DNA from: Brucepastera parasyntrophica
GTDB lineage: Bacteria; Spirochaetota; Spirochaetia; Treponematales; Treponemataceae
Assembly (NCBI RefSeq): GCF_022376835.1
Contig: NZ_CP084606.1
Location: 310,001-374,000, forward strand
Reading direction: 5' to 3'
Length of the DNA: 64,000 bases
Shown: positions 48,992-58,658 of the stretch, in pieces
Layout: every line of letters begins with the position of its first letter
How positions within the stretch are numbered: the first letter of the stretch is position 1
Notes under the pieces: model-generated
What the model was told of the DNA's origin: nothing
Seen by the model: only the letters and a program-made list of their open reading frames with translations
Database searches by the model: none
Program-made: the position numbers and the translations under genes

Positions 48992-49871
48992 ATAACTCTA
49001 TAAGTTTATCACTAATCCTGCAAAAGTCCAAGACCGTAAGGGTCTCAGCCCGCCTTCCGGGGTCTATGGCTAAGCCGGATAGCATATTCCGGACTATGTT
49101 TTCGGAATCTTCCCGGTTTCCGTAATATGTTGAAGACGCAAGCCAGGCTGTAAAATTATTCTTTATTGTCTTCCTGCGTGAGGAAAAAAGTCCGCGAAGT
49201 ATTGACTGAAACAGCGCGGTATCGGAACAGCAGGGCCATTCAGTTTTCTTTTTCATCTTTACTGCCCGCGAAGTTACATTTGGTCTGGGCCAAAAGGCTC
49301 CTGCCGCAATATCAGTAATAGTCTCAACACTATATGCCCACTGGCATAAAACGGAAAAAGAAGAATAATGCTCGGTATCCGGTTTTGCGGTCATTCTCTG
49401 AGCAACTTCCTTTTGGACCGTAATAACCATTGTATCAATCCGCTCGCCTTCGGAAATCATGTCGGCAATAATTGTGGCGGCTATATTATATGGCAGATTG
49501 CCGATAAGCCGGTCAGGCAGTCCGTATGCCGAAACAGCCTGTTTCCAATTCTTAAGCACATCACCTTCAACAACTGTAAATGAATTCCTGTTCCGGAAAA
49601 ACTCTTTAAGGGCAGCAACAAATCCCCTGTCGATCTCAAAAACAAGGACATTTTCCGTGCGGGAAAACAAATCACTGGTTATAGCCCCAAGACCGGGTCC
49701 TATTTCCCATACAGTGGAACACTCATTCAGATCAAGCGAATCTACCAGCCGGCGGCGTATGGAAGGATTAATCATAAAATTCTGTCCGAATTTCTTTTGC
49801 ATAGCCATTCCATGCTCCTGGAGAAAGGTTTTCAGAGCAAGCGGTGAATCATAATTCGGTAAAACAGACAT
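48969..49871 (-). CDS. rsmA: 16S rRNA (adenine(1518)-N(6)/adenine(1519)-N(6))-dimethyltransferase
   Basis: 300 residues. KKFGQNFMINPSI, EIGPGLGAITSDL (SAM motif I), and the catalytic NLPYNIAATII identify RsmA/KsgA. The start at 49871 is chosen for GGAGG 8 bases upstream and the family's usual N-terminus; an in-frame ATG at 49904 lies inside comEC. Overlaps comEC and yggS, so this is one operon. Confidence 0.94.
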   Translation of the reverse strand: MSVLPNYDSPLALKTFLQEHGMAMQKKFGQNFMINPSIRRRLVDSLDLNECSTVWEIGPGLGAITSDLFSRTENVLVFEIDRGFVAALKEFFRNRNSFTVVEGDVLKNWKQAVSAYGLPDRLIGNLPYNIAATIIADMISEGERIDTMVITVQKEVAQRMTAKPDTEHYSSFSVLCQWAYSVETITDIAAGAFWPRPNVTSRAVKMKKKTEWPCCSDTALFQSILRGLFSSRRKTIKNNFTAWLASSTYYGNREDSENIVRNMLSGLAIDPGRRAETLTVLDFCRISDKLIELYGYSGKS

Positions 49872-51398
49872 CAACAGACCTCCGGCAGCGGTTTTTAGCC
49901 GCAAAACAGCAAAGTGAACAGGAAACAGTTATTGACAGTATAACGGCAGTGATTATAGCAGGCAAGTCTTCCAGTATTATTAACGGGAATCCCGAAAAAA
50001 ACCGGACGGGAATAACAATGAGCCGGTATAAAAAAGACAGGATTTTCCCGCAAAAAAACGCTGAAAAGGGAAACAGAATAGTCAAAAAAACCAGAAACAT
50101 ACCTGCAATGAGAAATATCGATATAAGCGGGCTTACAACGCAGGAAGAGATTATCCCAACCGGAGCCAGAATTTTAATAGTGGCGGCAATAAAGGGCGTT
50201 GAAACGCATTGCGCGCCAACAGACGCGGAAATTCCTGAAAATACAGTATCAGGCAGCCATTTTTTTGTAAGAAACCCAAGGGCCTCCCCAACAGTCAGTA
50301 TTCCAAGCAGGGCGCTGTATGAAAGCAAAAACGAGAGCGTTAATGCATCATTTGGCTGCACAATAAGCTGAAATACACAGGACGCGGCCATAACAGGCAG
50401 TACTTTCGGAACAAATCCGAGCTGTTTCAGCAAAAGCATTCCAATCGCCATATACAGGGCCCGGTTGAGAGAAGACGAAGGACCTGCGAACCAGACAAAA
50501 ATACATAACGCAAGTAATGACAGTTTTACTGAAAACCGCCTTCCCCCGATCTTTCTGCCGATTGTAATAGCAACCAATCCGAACAGAGACAGGTGCATGC
50601 CGGACAGGGCAAGCACATGAGCCAGTCCGGCATTTCTGAATAACCCGGCAAGTCCCGGAGACAGATAATCCCTGTTCGCGGAAAGAAGTGCAAGCAAAAG
50701 TCCTCCCGCATCGCCCCAGTCATATAAAATATGTATCAGCCTTACCCTCAAGGAAGCCCTCAGTCCTGCAAAAAAGGAGGGGCTTTTTCAGGTATATACC
50801 ACCCGGAATCAGGCCTCACCGCATAAAACTGCTCACCCGGCTTGCTGTTATTTAAAGACATTTTTCCGTCAAAGGAATGTCTCAATCCCGCAGCGTATAT
50901 TTCCCGGAGTCCGTTTTTTGTACTTATTCCGCCGGGCAGCGCTTCGGTAATATATGGAGCGGGAATATAAACAGTACATATACCTGATGCCGAGAATTCA
51001 GATCCGTCACTGTACCGGCAGCGTTCAATTTCATATTGCATTTTATATAAGCTTCCGGCGGCCGGAACGGGATCAGTCAGGGCTTTCCCGGAAATCGCGG
51101 TAATTTTATCAGGCTCAGCCAGCGTAAAAACCGGAAAACGGCTGATCTGGATATGGTATGAAGAAATAACTCCTATACACAGACCGGCAAAAACGAAAAA
51201 AACAGCAGACAGCAATGCGGACCGGGATTTTTTCAAATATAGAAGATTCTGCAATAAGGACATAGCGGAAATAATTACGAAAACAAAAATTAACGCTATT
51301 TTTTTCGACTGGACATTTTCAGACAGGTACAACATTACCAATGCGGTAACTGCCATAATACAAACCGGAGAAAAATCTGTCTGTTTTTTTCTTACCAT
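49849..51398 (-). CDS. comEC: ComEC/Rec2 family DNA-uptake channel protein (frameshifted here)
   Basis: Polytopic membrane protein; after repair 516 residues. The N-terminal part has three or four helices and the OB-like DUF4131 region; the C-terminal part is the Competence domain with HVLALSGMHLSLFG and GPSSSLNRALYM. The metallo-beta-lactamase domain of full ComEC is absent. The break is A6 (50770-50775); one added base gives PPFFAGLRASLRVRLIHIL. ComEC forms the inner-membrane DNA channel of natural transformation. Overlaps both neighbours. Confidence 0.88.
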
Positions 51399-52579
51399 TG
51401 AAGCCTCGCGAGAGCATCGCGAGAGGCCTTTTTTACCGTTTCGGGATAGTCAAGATAACCAACATACAAGAGATAGTCAAAAGCGGATTTGTCGCCAAGG
51501 TCTCCCAATGCCTGAATTACGGCCAGCATTAACTGCTCATTATATGTTTTCTTCTGCTCTGTTTCGGAATTAAGCAGGCCAAGAAAAATCGAGAGAGCCT
51601 GAGCAGCTTCTGTGGTTCCCATTGCGCCCATAGCGGAAACAACCGGTATAAGCATATCAACTCCGGCTTTTTCATTCTTATAATCACCCTGAACCTGATA
51701 AAAATACTGCACAATAACAGGGGAGGCATGGGACCACTCCATTTCTGCCAGTTTTGCCATTGATTCCCGTATTACGGAAGACCGGACAGCATCCTGTCCG
51801 TCCTTTACCCTGGATGTTTCAAGGGCGGCGATAAATGCTGCCTCGGCAATTTCCGCCTTATCATTCTGCGGTAAATCTTCATTCTTCATTGCAAATGAAA
51901 AAGCTGAGTATATATCTCTTATGTTTTTTTGAGCAATAATGGCAAGGATTCTGTCCTTGTACTCGTCCGTTATGGAATTCAGGGCATCAGAAGCGGCCTG
52001 AACAACACTGGTATCGAGCCGCGATGTTGCGGCACGGAAAAGTACCGTGAAGGAGTCGGGATCACCAATCTGTCCGAGCGTTCTGGCACAGGCTGCCAGA
52101 ACCTTCGCATCCGTATAGGCGGTTCCATCCAGAGTGGCTGAAATTGCGGAAGAAAACCAGTTCTGCAGAAAAACTATTTCATCTTTTTGATCGGTGATTA
52201 ATTCGGCCATAGCGGTAAGACAGGCGATTCTGGCATTTGAATCCGTAACCTGCGAAAAAACAGATCGTATATAGGGAAGCACGGAAGGATCATTATAGAC
52301 GGCAGAATTCCTCGCCGCTATGGCAATCATTTCCAGTAACTGGGAATCATTTCCCAAGACAGGATAATTGCTCCCGCAAAAACTGAGGGCATCAACATAT
52401 AAAGGAGTCATGTTGACTGTTTTGATCCGGGCCGCATCATTGAGCAATTCAAGTTTTGTGCTGATACTGGCCCTGATAAAATTACGCTGATACGAAAGTA
52501 CAACAGGATCACTGGACTGGGAAAAAACGGCCATGCCTATAAGCATAAACAAAACAATAAACAGCGGCTTTTTCATCAT
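51392..52579 (-). CDS. Exported HEAT-repeat protein
   Basis: 395 residues. Signal peptide (MMKKPLFIVLFMLIGMAVFS) and then about eight HEAT-like helical pairs, for example ACARTLGQIGDPDSFTVLF and AVIQALGDLGDKSAFDYLL. Such solenoids bind other proteins; no catalytic site is seen. GGGGGT lies before the start. It sits between the PilZ protein and comEC on the same strand; a similar HEAT segment occurs in the exported propeller protein at 3.5-5.2 kb. Confidence 0.75.
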   Translation of the reverse strand: MMKKPLFIVLFMLIGMAVFSQSSDPVVLSYQRNFIRASISTKLELLNDAARIKTVNMTPLYVDALSFCGSNYPVLGNDSQLLEMIAIAARNSAVYNDPSVLPYIRSVFSQVTDSNARIACLTAMAELITDQKDEIVFLQNWFSSAISATLDGTAYTDAKVLAACARTLGQIGDPDSFTVLFRAATSRLDTSVVQAASDALNSITDEYKDRILAIIAQKNIRDIYSAFSFAMKNEDLPQNDKAEIAEAAFIAALETSRVKDGQDAVRSSVIRESMAKLAEMEWSHASPVIVQYFYQVQGDYKNEKAGVDMLIPVVSAMGAMGTTEAAQALSIFLGLLNSETEQKKTYNEQLMLAVIQALGDLGDKSAFDYLLYVGYLDYPETVKKASRDALARLQW

Positions 52580-52593
52580 CGCATACCCCCAAG

Positions 52594-53754
52594 TTATACC
52601 AGTTTTTCAGCAAAATCCGGCAATTCATCCTTGCTTGCGCCGGCTTTTTCCTGCGTTCCGGCAGAAGCATCAGGCGGTACATTCCCTGCAAGATTTGCTT
52701 CGGCCAATGCATCCTCTTCTGTTAAACGGATTGCATCAAGTTCCTCTTTTTTCTCTTCCGGCAGAACATTATATACAAATGATAAAATAGCGTTTCGCAT
52801 TCTGGGATTAAGCTTTTCACTTTGCAGATGAATTCTGGACTGGTTCTTTTCCTGGTCAAATTCAACCCCGCGTATTTCACCCGGCATCACAATCAGAACA
52901 TCATTAATCATAAACTGGAGCTTTATTTTCAGGCCCTTTACGGCCTTGCCTCCGATCATGACCATGGCCCCGTCCTCCGAAATATCCTCAAGCAGACACT
53001 TCATTCCGGGCTCGGACTCCATTAATGAGCGCGTTTCGTCCCCGGGTTTTAAAAGATACATCTGGGCATGGATATGACACTTTACCCGTATAGTATTACG
53101 CATTTGGGTACGGGTCAGGTTTGAGGTATGGGCAAGCAGAATAACAGCTTTTTCCTCATATTCAGGATCGGAAATAATAGTTGTCTCAAATTCATATCCG
53201 GCGTCGTCCTTCCTCCAGAAATAAACGGTCACTATCCTGTTTGTCCACTCAATTGAAGTCGCCTGAATTTTCGGATGGGACGGAAAGTCAAGCCGGAGAA
53301 ATTTTGAGGTATTTCCGGTAACAGTCGAGCTGAAAATACCGACTCCGCGGAGCAGGATACGGACCTTCTGTCCGATCAGAATTGCCCGGGTAGTCTCGAC
53401 TCCCCGTTTTTTTCTGGTTTGTTCAATATCAATCTGTGTGCGGTATGTATACAATGCGGAAAGCAGTTTCTGGACCTTGGGATCGTTTTCTGTTCCTTCC
53501 ACCCTGCTCTGCCGGACAATTTCGGCAGTGCAGCGGTCAAGGGCCGCAACGGACCAAAAAAGGGTTGACCGGTCCTCAAGCCCTGCCAGTTCGCCCACTT
53601 TTGCAAGGACCCTGATCTGGCTCAGACTGAAGCCGGAATCAAGACCGGTTATATAAAACTGGAAAAATTTCTTTATCTCGGTGCCCTTATTTGACAATAA
53701 AAGGGCGAAAACAAGAAGAAATATTAGTGCCAGCGATAAATATAAAAAAAACAT
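52594..53754 (-). CDS. PilZ domain protein, probable c-di-GMP receptor
   Basis: 386 residues: one N-terminal membrane helix, a coiled/helical middle, a YcgR-like beta region and a PilZ domain. The c-di-GMP motifs are present: RTQMR (RxxxR) and DISEDG (D/NxSxxG). In treponemes PilZ proteins affect motility and attachment. The C-terminal tail is acidic and Ala-rich. A diguanylate cyclase (58.7-60.1 kb) in the window could supply its ligand. Followed by the HEAT protein gene. Confidence 0.85.
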   Translation of the reverse strand: MFFLYLSLALIFLLVFALLLSNKGTEIKKFFQFYITGLDSGFSLSQIRVLAKVGELAGLEDRSTLFWSVAALDRCTAEIVRQSRVEGTENDPKVQKLLSALYTYRTQIDIEQTRKKRGVETTRAILIGQKVRILLRGVGIFSSTVTGNTSKFLRLDFPSHPKIQATSIEWTNRIVTVYFWRKDDAGYEFETTIISDPEYEEKAVILLAHTSNLTRTQMRNTIRVKCHIHAQMYLLKPGDETRSLMESEPGMKCLLEDISEDGAMVMIGGKAVKGLKIKLQFMINDVLIVMPGEIRGVEFDQEKNQSRIHLQSEKLNPRMRNAILSFVYNVLPEEKKEELDAIRLTEEDALAEANLAGNVPPDASAGTQEKAGASKDELPDFAEKLV

Positions 53755-54052
53755 TTCAAACCATCATATCATATTAATTAAATTCAGTATAGCAATTTTA
53801 CCGGCGAAATCCAAACAGGAATCACTATAAAACGTAAAATAATGGACTGAATTACAGCGGAAAATACCTGTTTTTCAATGACGGCTTGCCAAAATCGGCT
53901 ATACAGTTACACTGCCCCCGGATTCGGATATCCGCCTGAATCCGGGAACCTGTTTTTGGATTCCATATTACAAAACAACATGGACCCGCTTTCCTGCTTC
54001 TGCATTACCGGCGGGTATCAAATAAACAACCGTGAAAAAAGAAAGTTACCTG
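53755..54052. other. Non-coding stretch with a hairpin
   Basis: About 300 bases with no gene I can support. CCCGGATTC and GAATCCGGG form a 9-bp stem near 53933-53962. The region would hold the promoter of the PilZ gene and the end of the hexokinase transcript, both on the minus strand. Confidence 0.5.
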
Positions 54053-55381
54053 TTAAAGGAGGCCCGCGACTGCCGAGCCGAGGGTAACGGCATGGTCAAT
54101 TGAAACAATTTCAAACCATATCCCCCTCTCTTCAGTTAGCACAGTATTAAGATAGCCTATAACCCGTTCCCTGAGATTGTGGGTTTTTAGAAAGGTCGTA
54201 CCTTCACAGAAAATACAGACAGGTTTTACCGGATTTGTACCCTTGCGGCTTTTAATTACAACGGCAGCTATATTTGCCGCCGCAAGCCGGGCGGCCCGCT
54301 CTACAAAGGCATCGAGAAGCCTGAATGTTTTTTCCCTGTCATCTTCCGTTCCGTTAACCAGAATTTTACCGAGTTTTGTATCGGTTTTATACGGCGTAAA
54401 AAAGAAATCGTCCATTTCTATGAGATCAAGGCTCTCCATTTTCAGGAATTCTTTTGCGACAGGCTCTGAAAAAAGTCCGTCTTTTGCCGCCCCATTCAGG
54501 GCCAGCCGTCCGAGAGGTCCCAGATAGGCGCCGGAACACATCCGTTCAAACACATTGGGAGAATCCATTATTTTATCAATTTCCTGATCAAATCTGCTGC
54601 GGGCTATTTTATTGCATTTTCCCGATTCACAGACCACAATCTGGGATGACGGTATATTAATATTCATGGAGGCAATTTTTTCAATTTTTTCAGATTCAAT
54701 ATAGGCGGCGTTCATTCCCGTTCCGAGGATAAACCCGACATAGGAATCATAGGCCTTTCCGTTTTTGGCGGCGACCGCGCCTGCCATAAGGGCCGCGGCC
54801 GTATCGTTTATCAGCGTTATTTTTTCGGGCCGTTTCCATCCCCGCGCGACCAGGGCATCGGACAGGCTTGCCCCTACCAGCGTACCGATTACCTCATCAG
54901 CCTTGATCCCCTTTGAAAGCCTGATAACCTTTCCGTCTCCCTCGGGAGTAATTGTCATGGAATAGGAAAAACAGAAACCGATCCTGGTTGCCTTATTTTT
55001 CAGGTGATCAAGAAAAGAGGCTATGGTTGCAAAGAATTCTTTTTTGCTGTATTCCCTGTCTGAACCCGGCATGGCGCATTTTTCCATCTGGGATATTTCG
55101 GGTTCTCCGGTTTCATTGAATGTTACAAGGCAGGAACGGAAATTGGTCCCGCCGGCATCGATTACAATAACCTGCTGGTTTTTCGGGGCTGAAGCCGGGG
55201 GTACCGACCAGGTAGGTATCATATCAAGGGAGGGGCCGCTCCCGGGAGGATAGGTCGGGTCACGCTTCAGACCTTCTTCAATATCATACATCATTGTATT
55301 AATAACAGAATTAACATCGGGGCCGTACGCTGGAAAATCATTGCGGCCGAGAAAGGCATTGACTGCAAATGTCGAATTCAT
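54053..55381 (-). CDS. Hexokinase
   Basis: Phosphorylates glucose or related hexoses with ATP. 442 residues of the eukaryote-like hexokinase family: VIDAGGTNFRSCLVTF (phosphate 1), FCFSYSMTITPEGDG, LINDTAAALMAG with the catalytic Asp, and GFILGTGMNAAYIE (phosphate 2). Treponemes use this type instead of bacterial glucokinase. The start at 55381 is preferred for GAGG before it; an in-frame TTG at 55411 adds unconserved residues. Apparently monocistronic. Confidence 0.92.
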   Translation of the reverse strand: MNSTFAVNAFLGRNDFPAYGPDVNSVINTMMYDIEEGLKRDPTYPPGSGPSLDMIPTWSVPPASAPKNQQVIVIDAGGTNFRSCLVTFNETGEPEISQMEKCAMPGSDREYSKKEFFATIASFLDHLKNKATRIGFCFSYSMTITPEGDGKVIRLSKGIKADEVIGTLVGASLSDALVARGWKRPEKITLINDTAAALMAGAVAAKNGKAYDSYVGFILGTGMNAAYIESEKIEKIASMNINIPSSQIVVCESGKCNKIARSRFDQEIDKIMDSPNVFERMCSGAYLGPLGRLALNGAAKDGLFSEPVAKEFLKMESLDLIEMDDFFFTPYKTDTKLGKILVNGTEDDREKTFRLLDAFVERAARLAAANIAAVVIKSRKGTNPVKPVCIFCEGTTFLKTHNLRERVIGYLNTVLTEERGIWFEIVSIDHAVTLGSAVAGLL

Positions 55382-55629
55382 AAAATACCTCTTTAAAAAT
55401 TGGCTTTGCATCAGTATAGCATGTATTTCCGTTTCATTCCAGAAATATTTGAAACCGGCAAAAAAACCGCAGGCAATTCCTGTTTTTCAGAATATTTTAC
55501 AAAAAATATTGAAAAATACCGGATATCCCCGTACACTGTTCTAATACATTTTTATAGCCTGCGGAAGAAAAGATACCTCTTTCCCGGTTTATTCATTGTA
55601 TAACATAACGCATAAGGAGACGTGAAAAG

Positions 55630-56019
55630 TTGAGGAAACAAAATGTCACAAAAAAACTTGTAGGGGCTATGCTGGTTTTGGGAGTATTGTTTTTTTCCGG
55701 GTGCGCGCTTGATGAAGAGCCGGAAAAAAGCCTCAAAATAACCGGAATTTCATTATATAATGGTGATGAATGCGGGGTTTATATTTATGAAGATAATGGT
55801 ATAGCCAGTCTGGTTGCTATAGGTTATCCTGTAGCGATTTCCGGCGGAACCGTCACAATCCCGTTATATTCCATGCTTGGCAGCCAGTGGACCGGAACAG
55901 GCAGCTATTGGGTAGATATTGAATTCCTGGACGCAGGAGATTATTACGAAAGTATTGATATGATTTCATTTGCCTCTGAAGTGACAACAGTGAATTTAAG
56001 CGATTTTGACGTATGGTAA
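55630..56019 (+). CDS. Small lipoprotein of unknown function
   Basis: 129 residues. The signal ends in a lipobox, VLFFSGC, so the mature protein starts at the lipidated Cys near residue 26. The rest is a beta-rich domain (ISLYNGDECGVYIYEDNG and similar) with no known family. TTG start with AAGGAG 10 bases upstream. Stands alone, ending before a hairpin shared with the convergent flgJ. Confidence 0.75.
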   Translation: MRKQNVTKKLVGAMLVLGVLFFSGCALDEEPEKSLKITGISLYNGDECGVYIYEDNGIASLVAIGYPVAISGGTVTIPLYSMLGSQWTGTGSYWVDIEFLDAGDYYESIDMISFASEVTTVNLSDFDVW

Positions 56020-56044
56020 CCATATCTGATTTTTAAAGGCCGGA

Positions 56045-56084
56045 ACCGTTAAAGCAGAGAAAATTATTTCGCTGTTTTAACGGT
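56045..56084. terminator. Terminator-like hairpin between convergent genes
   Basis: ACCGTTAAAGCAG (56045-56057) pairs with CTGTTTTAACGGT (56072-56084), 13 pairs with one G-T, loop of 14. The plus strand continues ATGTATTTTT. Serves the lipoprotein gene and possibly the flgF-G-J operon. Confidence 0.6.
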
Positions 56085-56184
56085 ATGTATTTTTGAACTT
56101 TCCGGCAAAAAACTGCCCAGCTTAATGAAGCGGCAACTCCAAATCTTTATAGACAGAAAAAAGGCTGAATACTTGCCATAAATC

Positions 56185-56724
56185 CTATTCTGATACTGTT
56201 TCAGCGAGCTGCAGGTATACCTGGTCTGCAAGACCGAATCCCGCGTTCTTTGTAACGGTCCTCGAAAGCTCATCATACATCATGTCTTCATACATTTTTG
56301 ACGCAAAATCACTTCCGCCGAAGAGGTTTGTTTTTGTAATAGTATTCCGCATTGAGGAAAGCATTATTTTGACAAAATAGGATTCCAGTTCAAGGGCCTG
56401 TTCATATAGCTTGCTGGTTTTATCAATTTTACCTGTCTGCCCGCTGTTTGCAGCAGCCCCGGAAGGCGCTGCCTGATAGTCATTTTCGGACGGGTTTGTT
56501 ATGGAAAAAGAACTTATATAATCTCCGGGCAGACGGGTATCCTGTCCGGAAGGGACTGACGGTGAAGCGGCAGTTTTTGGCTCGTCAAGGCCCGCGGCAA
56601 TTCCGTCAATGAGGGCGGAAAAGCGGCGTTCCGTTTCCTGGGCGCGGGCATTATCCGCAAGAATTCCGGTGCTGCCGGAAAAACCGCTCCCTGAAACGCT
56701 CTGCAAAAACATTGAAGTACTCAT
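56185..56724 (-). CDS. flgJ: Flagellar rod-binding protein FlgJ (no muramidase domain)
   Basis: 179 residues. The C-terminal half is the Rod-binding domain: LESYFVKIMLSSMRNTI, GGSDFASKMYEDMMYDEL and GFGLADQVYLQL. The N-terminal half is low-complexity. No peptidoglycan hydrolase domain follows, as in other spirochaetes. Third gene of the flgF-flgG-flgJ operon; caps the growing rod in the periplasm. Confidence 0.88.
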   Translation of the reverse strand: MSTSMFLQSVSGSGFSGSTGILADNARAQETERRFSALIDGIAAGLDEPKTAASPSVPSGQDTRLPGDYISSFSITNPSENDYQAAPSGAAANSGQTGKIDKTSKLYEQALELESYFVKIMLSSMRNTITKTNLFGGSDFASKMYEDMMYDELSRTVTKNAGFGLADQVYLQLAETVSE

Positions 56725-56752
56725 CGGCCGTCTCTCCCCTTATTTTTATTCC

Positions 56753-57547
56753 TTACCGTTTCAGTCCTGCCGCTGTACCCAGCATACTGTCGGTAGTCTG
56801 GATAGCTTTTGAACTGAATTCATAGGCCCGCTGCGCCACTATCATATTAACCATTTCACTGACTGTTGAAACATTGGACATTTCAAGGAATTTATGAATG
56901 GTTTTTCCGAAACCTTCAGTTCCCGGTCTGCCGGCAATTGCAATACCGCTTGCCGGTGTCTGCTTGAACAGATTTTCACCGACAGCTGAAAGTCCGGCGG
57001 AATTCTGAAAACGGTATAACTCGATAATACCTATATCAAGAGGTTCATCCAGATCGTTAACATAGGCAGTGACCCTTCCGTCCTGGGTAACGGTTATTCG
57101 CTCGGGAATATAGCCTTCGGGAAAGGTTATTTCGGGAAGAACTTTCAGCCCGTTTGAGGTCACCAGCTGGCGGTCGGCGTCTATTTTAAAAGAGCCGTCA
57201 CGGGTATAGGCATAGGAACCATCATACTGCAGAACTCTGAAAAATCCCTCACCCTGGATTGCCACATCACTGATATTGCCCGTATTCTGGAGCGATCCCT
57301 GATCAAACATCCGGAGGGTTGAAGCAACCTTGACACCATGCCCCATCTGGACACCAACCGGTGTGATCGTATCTTCAGTTGCCGGAGTCCCTGCGGTCCG
57401 TACCGTCTGATAAATCAGATCTTCAAATTCAACTCGCTGTTTTTTAAACCCTGTTGTGTTTACGTTTGAAAGGTTGTTTGCAATGGTATCGATATTTGCC
57501 TGCTGTCCGTTCATGCCTGTTGCAGCTGTCCATAAACTTCTCACCAT
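56753..57547 (-). CDS. flgG: Flagellar basal-body rod protein FlgG
   Basis: 264 residues, distal rod subunit. MVRSLWTAATGMNGQQANIDTIANNLSNVNTTGFKKQR in outline is the FlgG N-terminus, and the end VSEMVNMIVAQRAYEFSSKAIQT is the matching C-terminal coiled region. The middle has GEGFFRVLQYDG. Located between flgF and flgJ. Confidence 0.95.
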   Translation of the reverse strand: MVRSLWTAATGMNGQQANIDTIANNLSNVNTTGFKKQRVEFEDLIYQTVRTAGTPATEDTITPVGVQMGHGVKVASTLRMFDQGSLQNTGNISDVAIQGEGFFRVLQYDGSYAYTRDGSFKIDADRQLVTSNGLKVLPEITFPEGYIPERITVTQDGRVTAYVNDLDEPLDIGIIELYRFQNSAGLSAVGENLFKQTPASGIAIAGRPGTEGFGKTIHKFLEMSNVSTVSEMVNMIVAQRAYEFSSKAIQTTDSMLGTAAGLKR

Positions 57548-57598
57548 AAAATATTTGCCCCCGTTTATTTGGTTTTATCCGGTTTTATTTCGCCGCAC

Positions 57599-58414
57599 TT
57601 ACCTGACGCGGACGACCTCGCTCCATAATTTCGACATCATGGTATCTTCAGTCTGGATTGTTTTCTGGTTCGCCTCATACATACGGTTAACCTCAATCAT
57701 CTGTACCATTTCATTTACAACATTAACATTGGAAGCTTCCACAAAACCCTGGGTTATTACAGGACGTTCATTTCCTTCCGCGGAAAAGGCCGGGCCGGAA
57801 ACAGGCGTTTCCCTGTATAAACTTGAACCCTGCTTTGCCAGATAACGGTCATTTTCAAAAACAACCAGTTTCATTCTGTCGACAAGAACAGGATCCGCAT
57901 CGGTATCCGCTATCGGCCTGGCATATACTTCGCCGTTTTTGTTTACGGTAAATTTTGTATCCTGCAGGAAAATTCTTCCATTTTCTCCCAGAACGGGATA
58001 GCCTTCTTTTGTCAACAGATAGCCTTCAACGCCAATCGTAAAATTGCCGTTCCTGGTATACCGTTCACCATGAGGGGTTTCTACGGCAAAAAATCCGTGT
58101 CCCTCAAGGGCCATGTCAGTGTCGTTTCCTGTTTGTTTGAAAGAACCCTGTTCGAAATTCGTAAACAGCTCATTCACTTCAACGCCGAGGCCTATTTTTC
58201 CTATGATTGGTGCGGCATCAGCCGACCCGAAAGTATTTTTATATACTCCGTCGTCATTCATTCTTCTGAGCAGTAATTCCGGAAAGTTTTTGCTGACGGC
58301 GATATCCCGCTTAAAGCCTGTTGTATCCACATTCGCAAGATTATTCGAAATCGCATCCAGCCTGTATTGCTGCGCGTTCATGCCGCTGGCGCCTGTGTAC
58401 CATCCTCTAACCAT
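57599..58414 (-). CDS. flgF: Flagellar basal-body rod protein FlgF
   Basis: 271 residues, proximal rod subunit. N-terminus MVRGWYTGASGMNAQQYRL and NNLANVDTTGFKRD; GHGFFAVETPHGERYTRNG; C-terminus NEMVQMIEVNRMYEANQKTIQ. The paralogy with FlgG is clear, but order and sequence place it as FlgF. AAGGAG lies 10 bases before the start. First gene of the operon. Confidence 0.92.
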   Translation of the reverse strand: MVRGWYTGASGMNAQQYRLDAISNNLANVDTTGFKRDIAVSKNFPELLLRRMNDDGVYKNTFGSADAAPIIGKIGLGVEVNELFTNFEQGSFKQTGNDTDMALEGHGFFAVETPHGERYTRNGNFTIGVEGYLLTKEGYPVLGENGRIFLQDTKFTVNKNGEVYARPIADTDADPVLVDRMKLVVFENDRYLAKQGSSLYRETPVSGPAFSAEGNERPVITQGFVEASNVNVVNEMVQMIEVNRMYEANQKTIQTEDTMMSKLWSEVVRVR

Positions 58415-58562
58415 ATACAGGTAACTCCTTATGGTTAATATCGGTGAAATGCCTTGGGGTACTTAGGATTTATTTTGCACGAAAGACCGGTAAAACAGCT
58501 GTTTTTTTGGGTATTGAGGCAATTTTAAAACTGAAAAAGTTTTTGAAATTGCCGCCTTAGGC

Positions 58563-58653
58563 GTAAAAAAAGAGAAAACTATCAGATATAAAGAATCTGA
58601 TAGTTTTCTCTTTGAAAAGCTTCTTTCAAAGCTAACCGGGTTTTGAAAGAAGC
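58563..58653 (-). terminator. Double-hairpin intrinsic terminator of the diguanylate cyclase gene
   Basis: Reading the minus strand: GCTTCTTTCAAA pairs with TTTGAAAGAAGC (58653-58619), then a 19-bp perfect stem (58613-58595 with 58587-58569, loop 7) followed by a T-run (58572-58565 region). Strong terminator shape, shielding flgF from read-through. Confidence 0.8.
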
Positions 58654-58658
58654 CCGAT

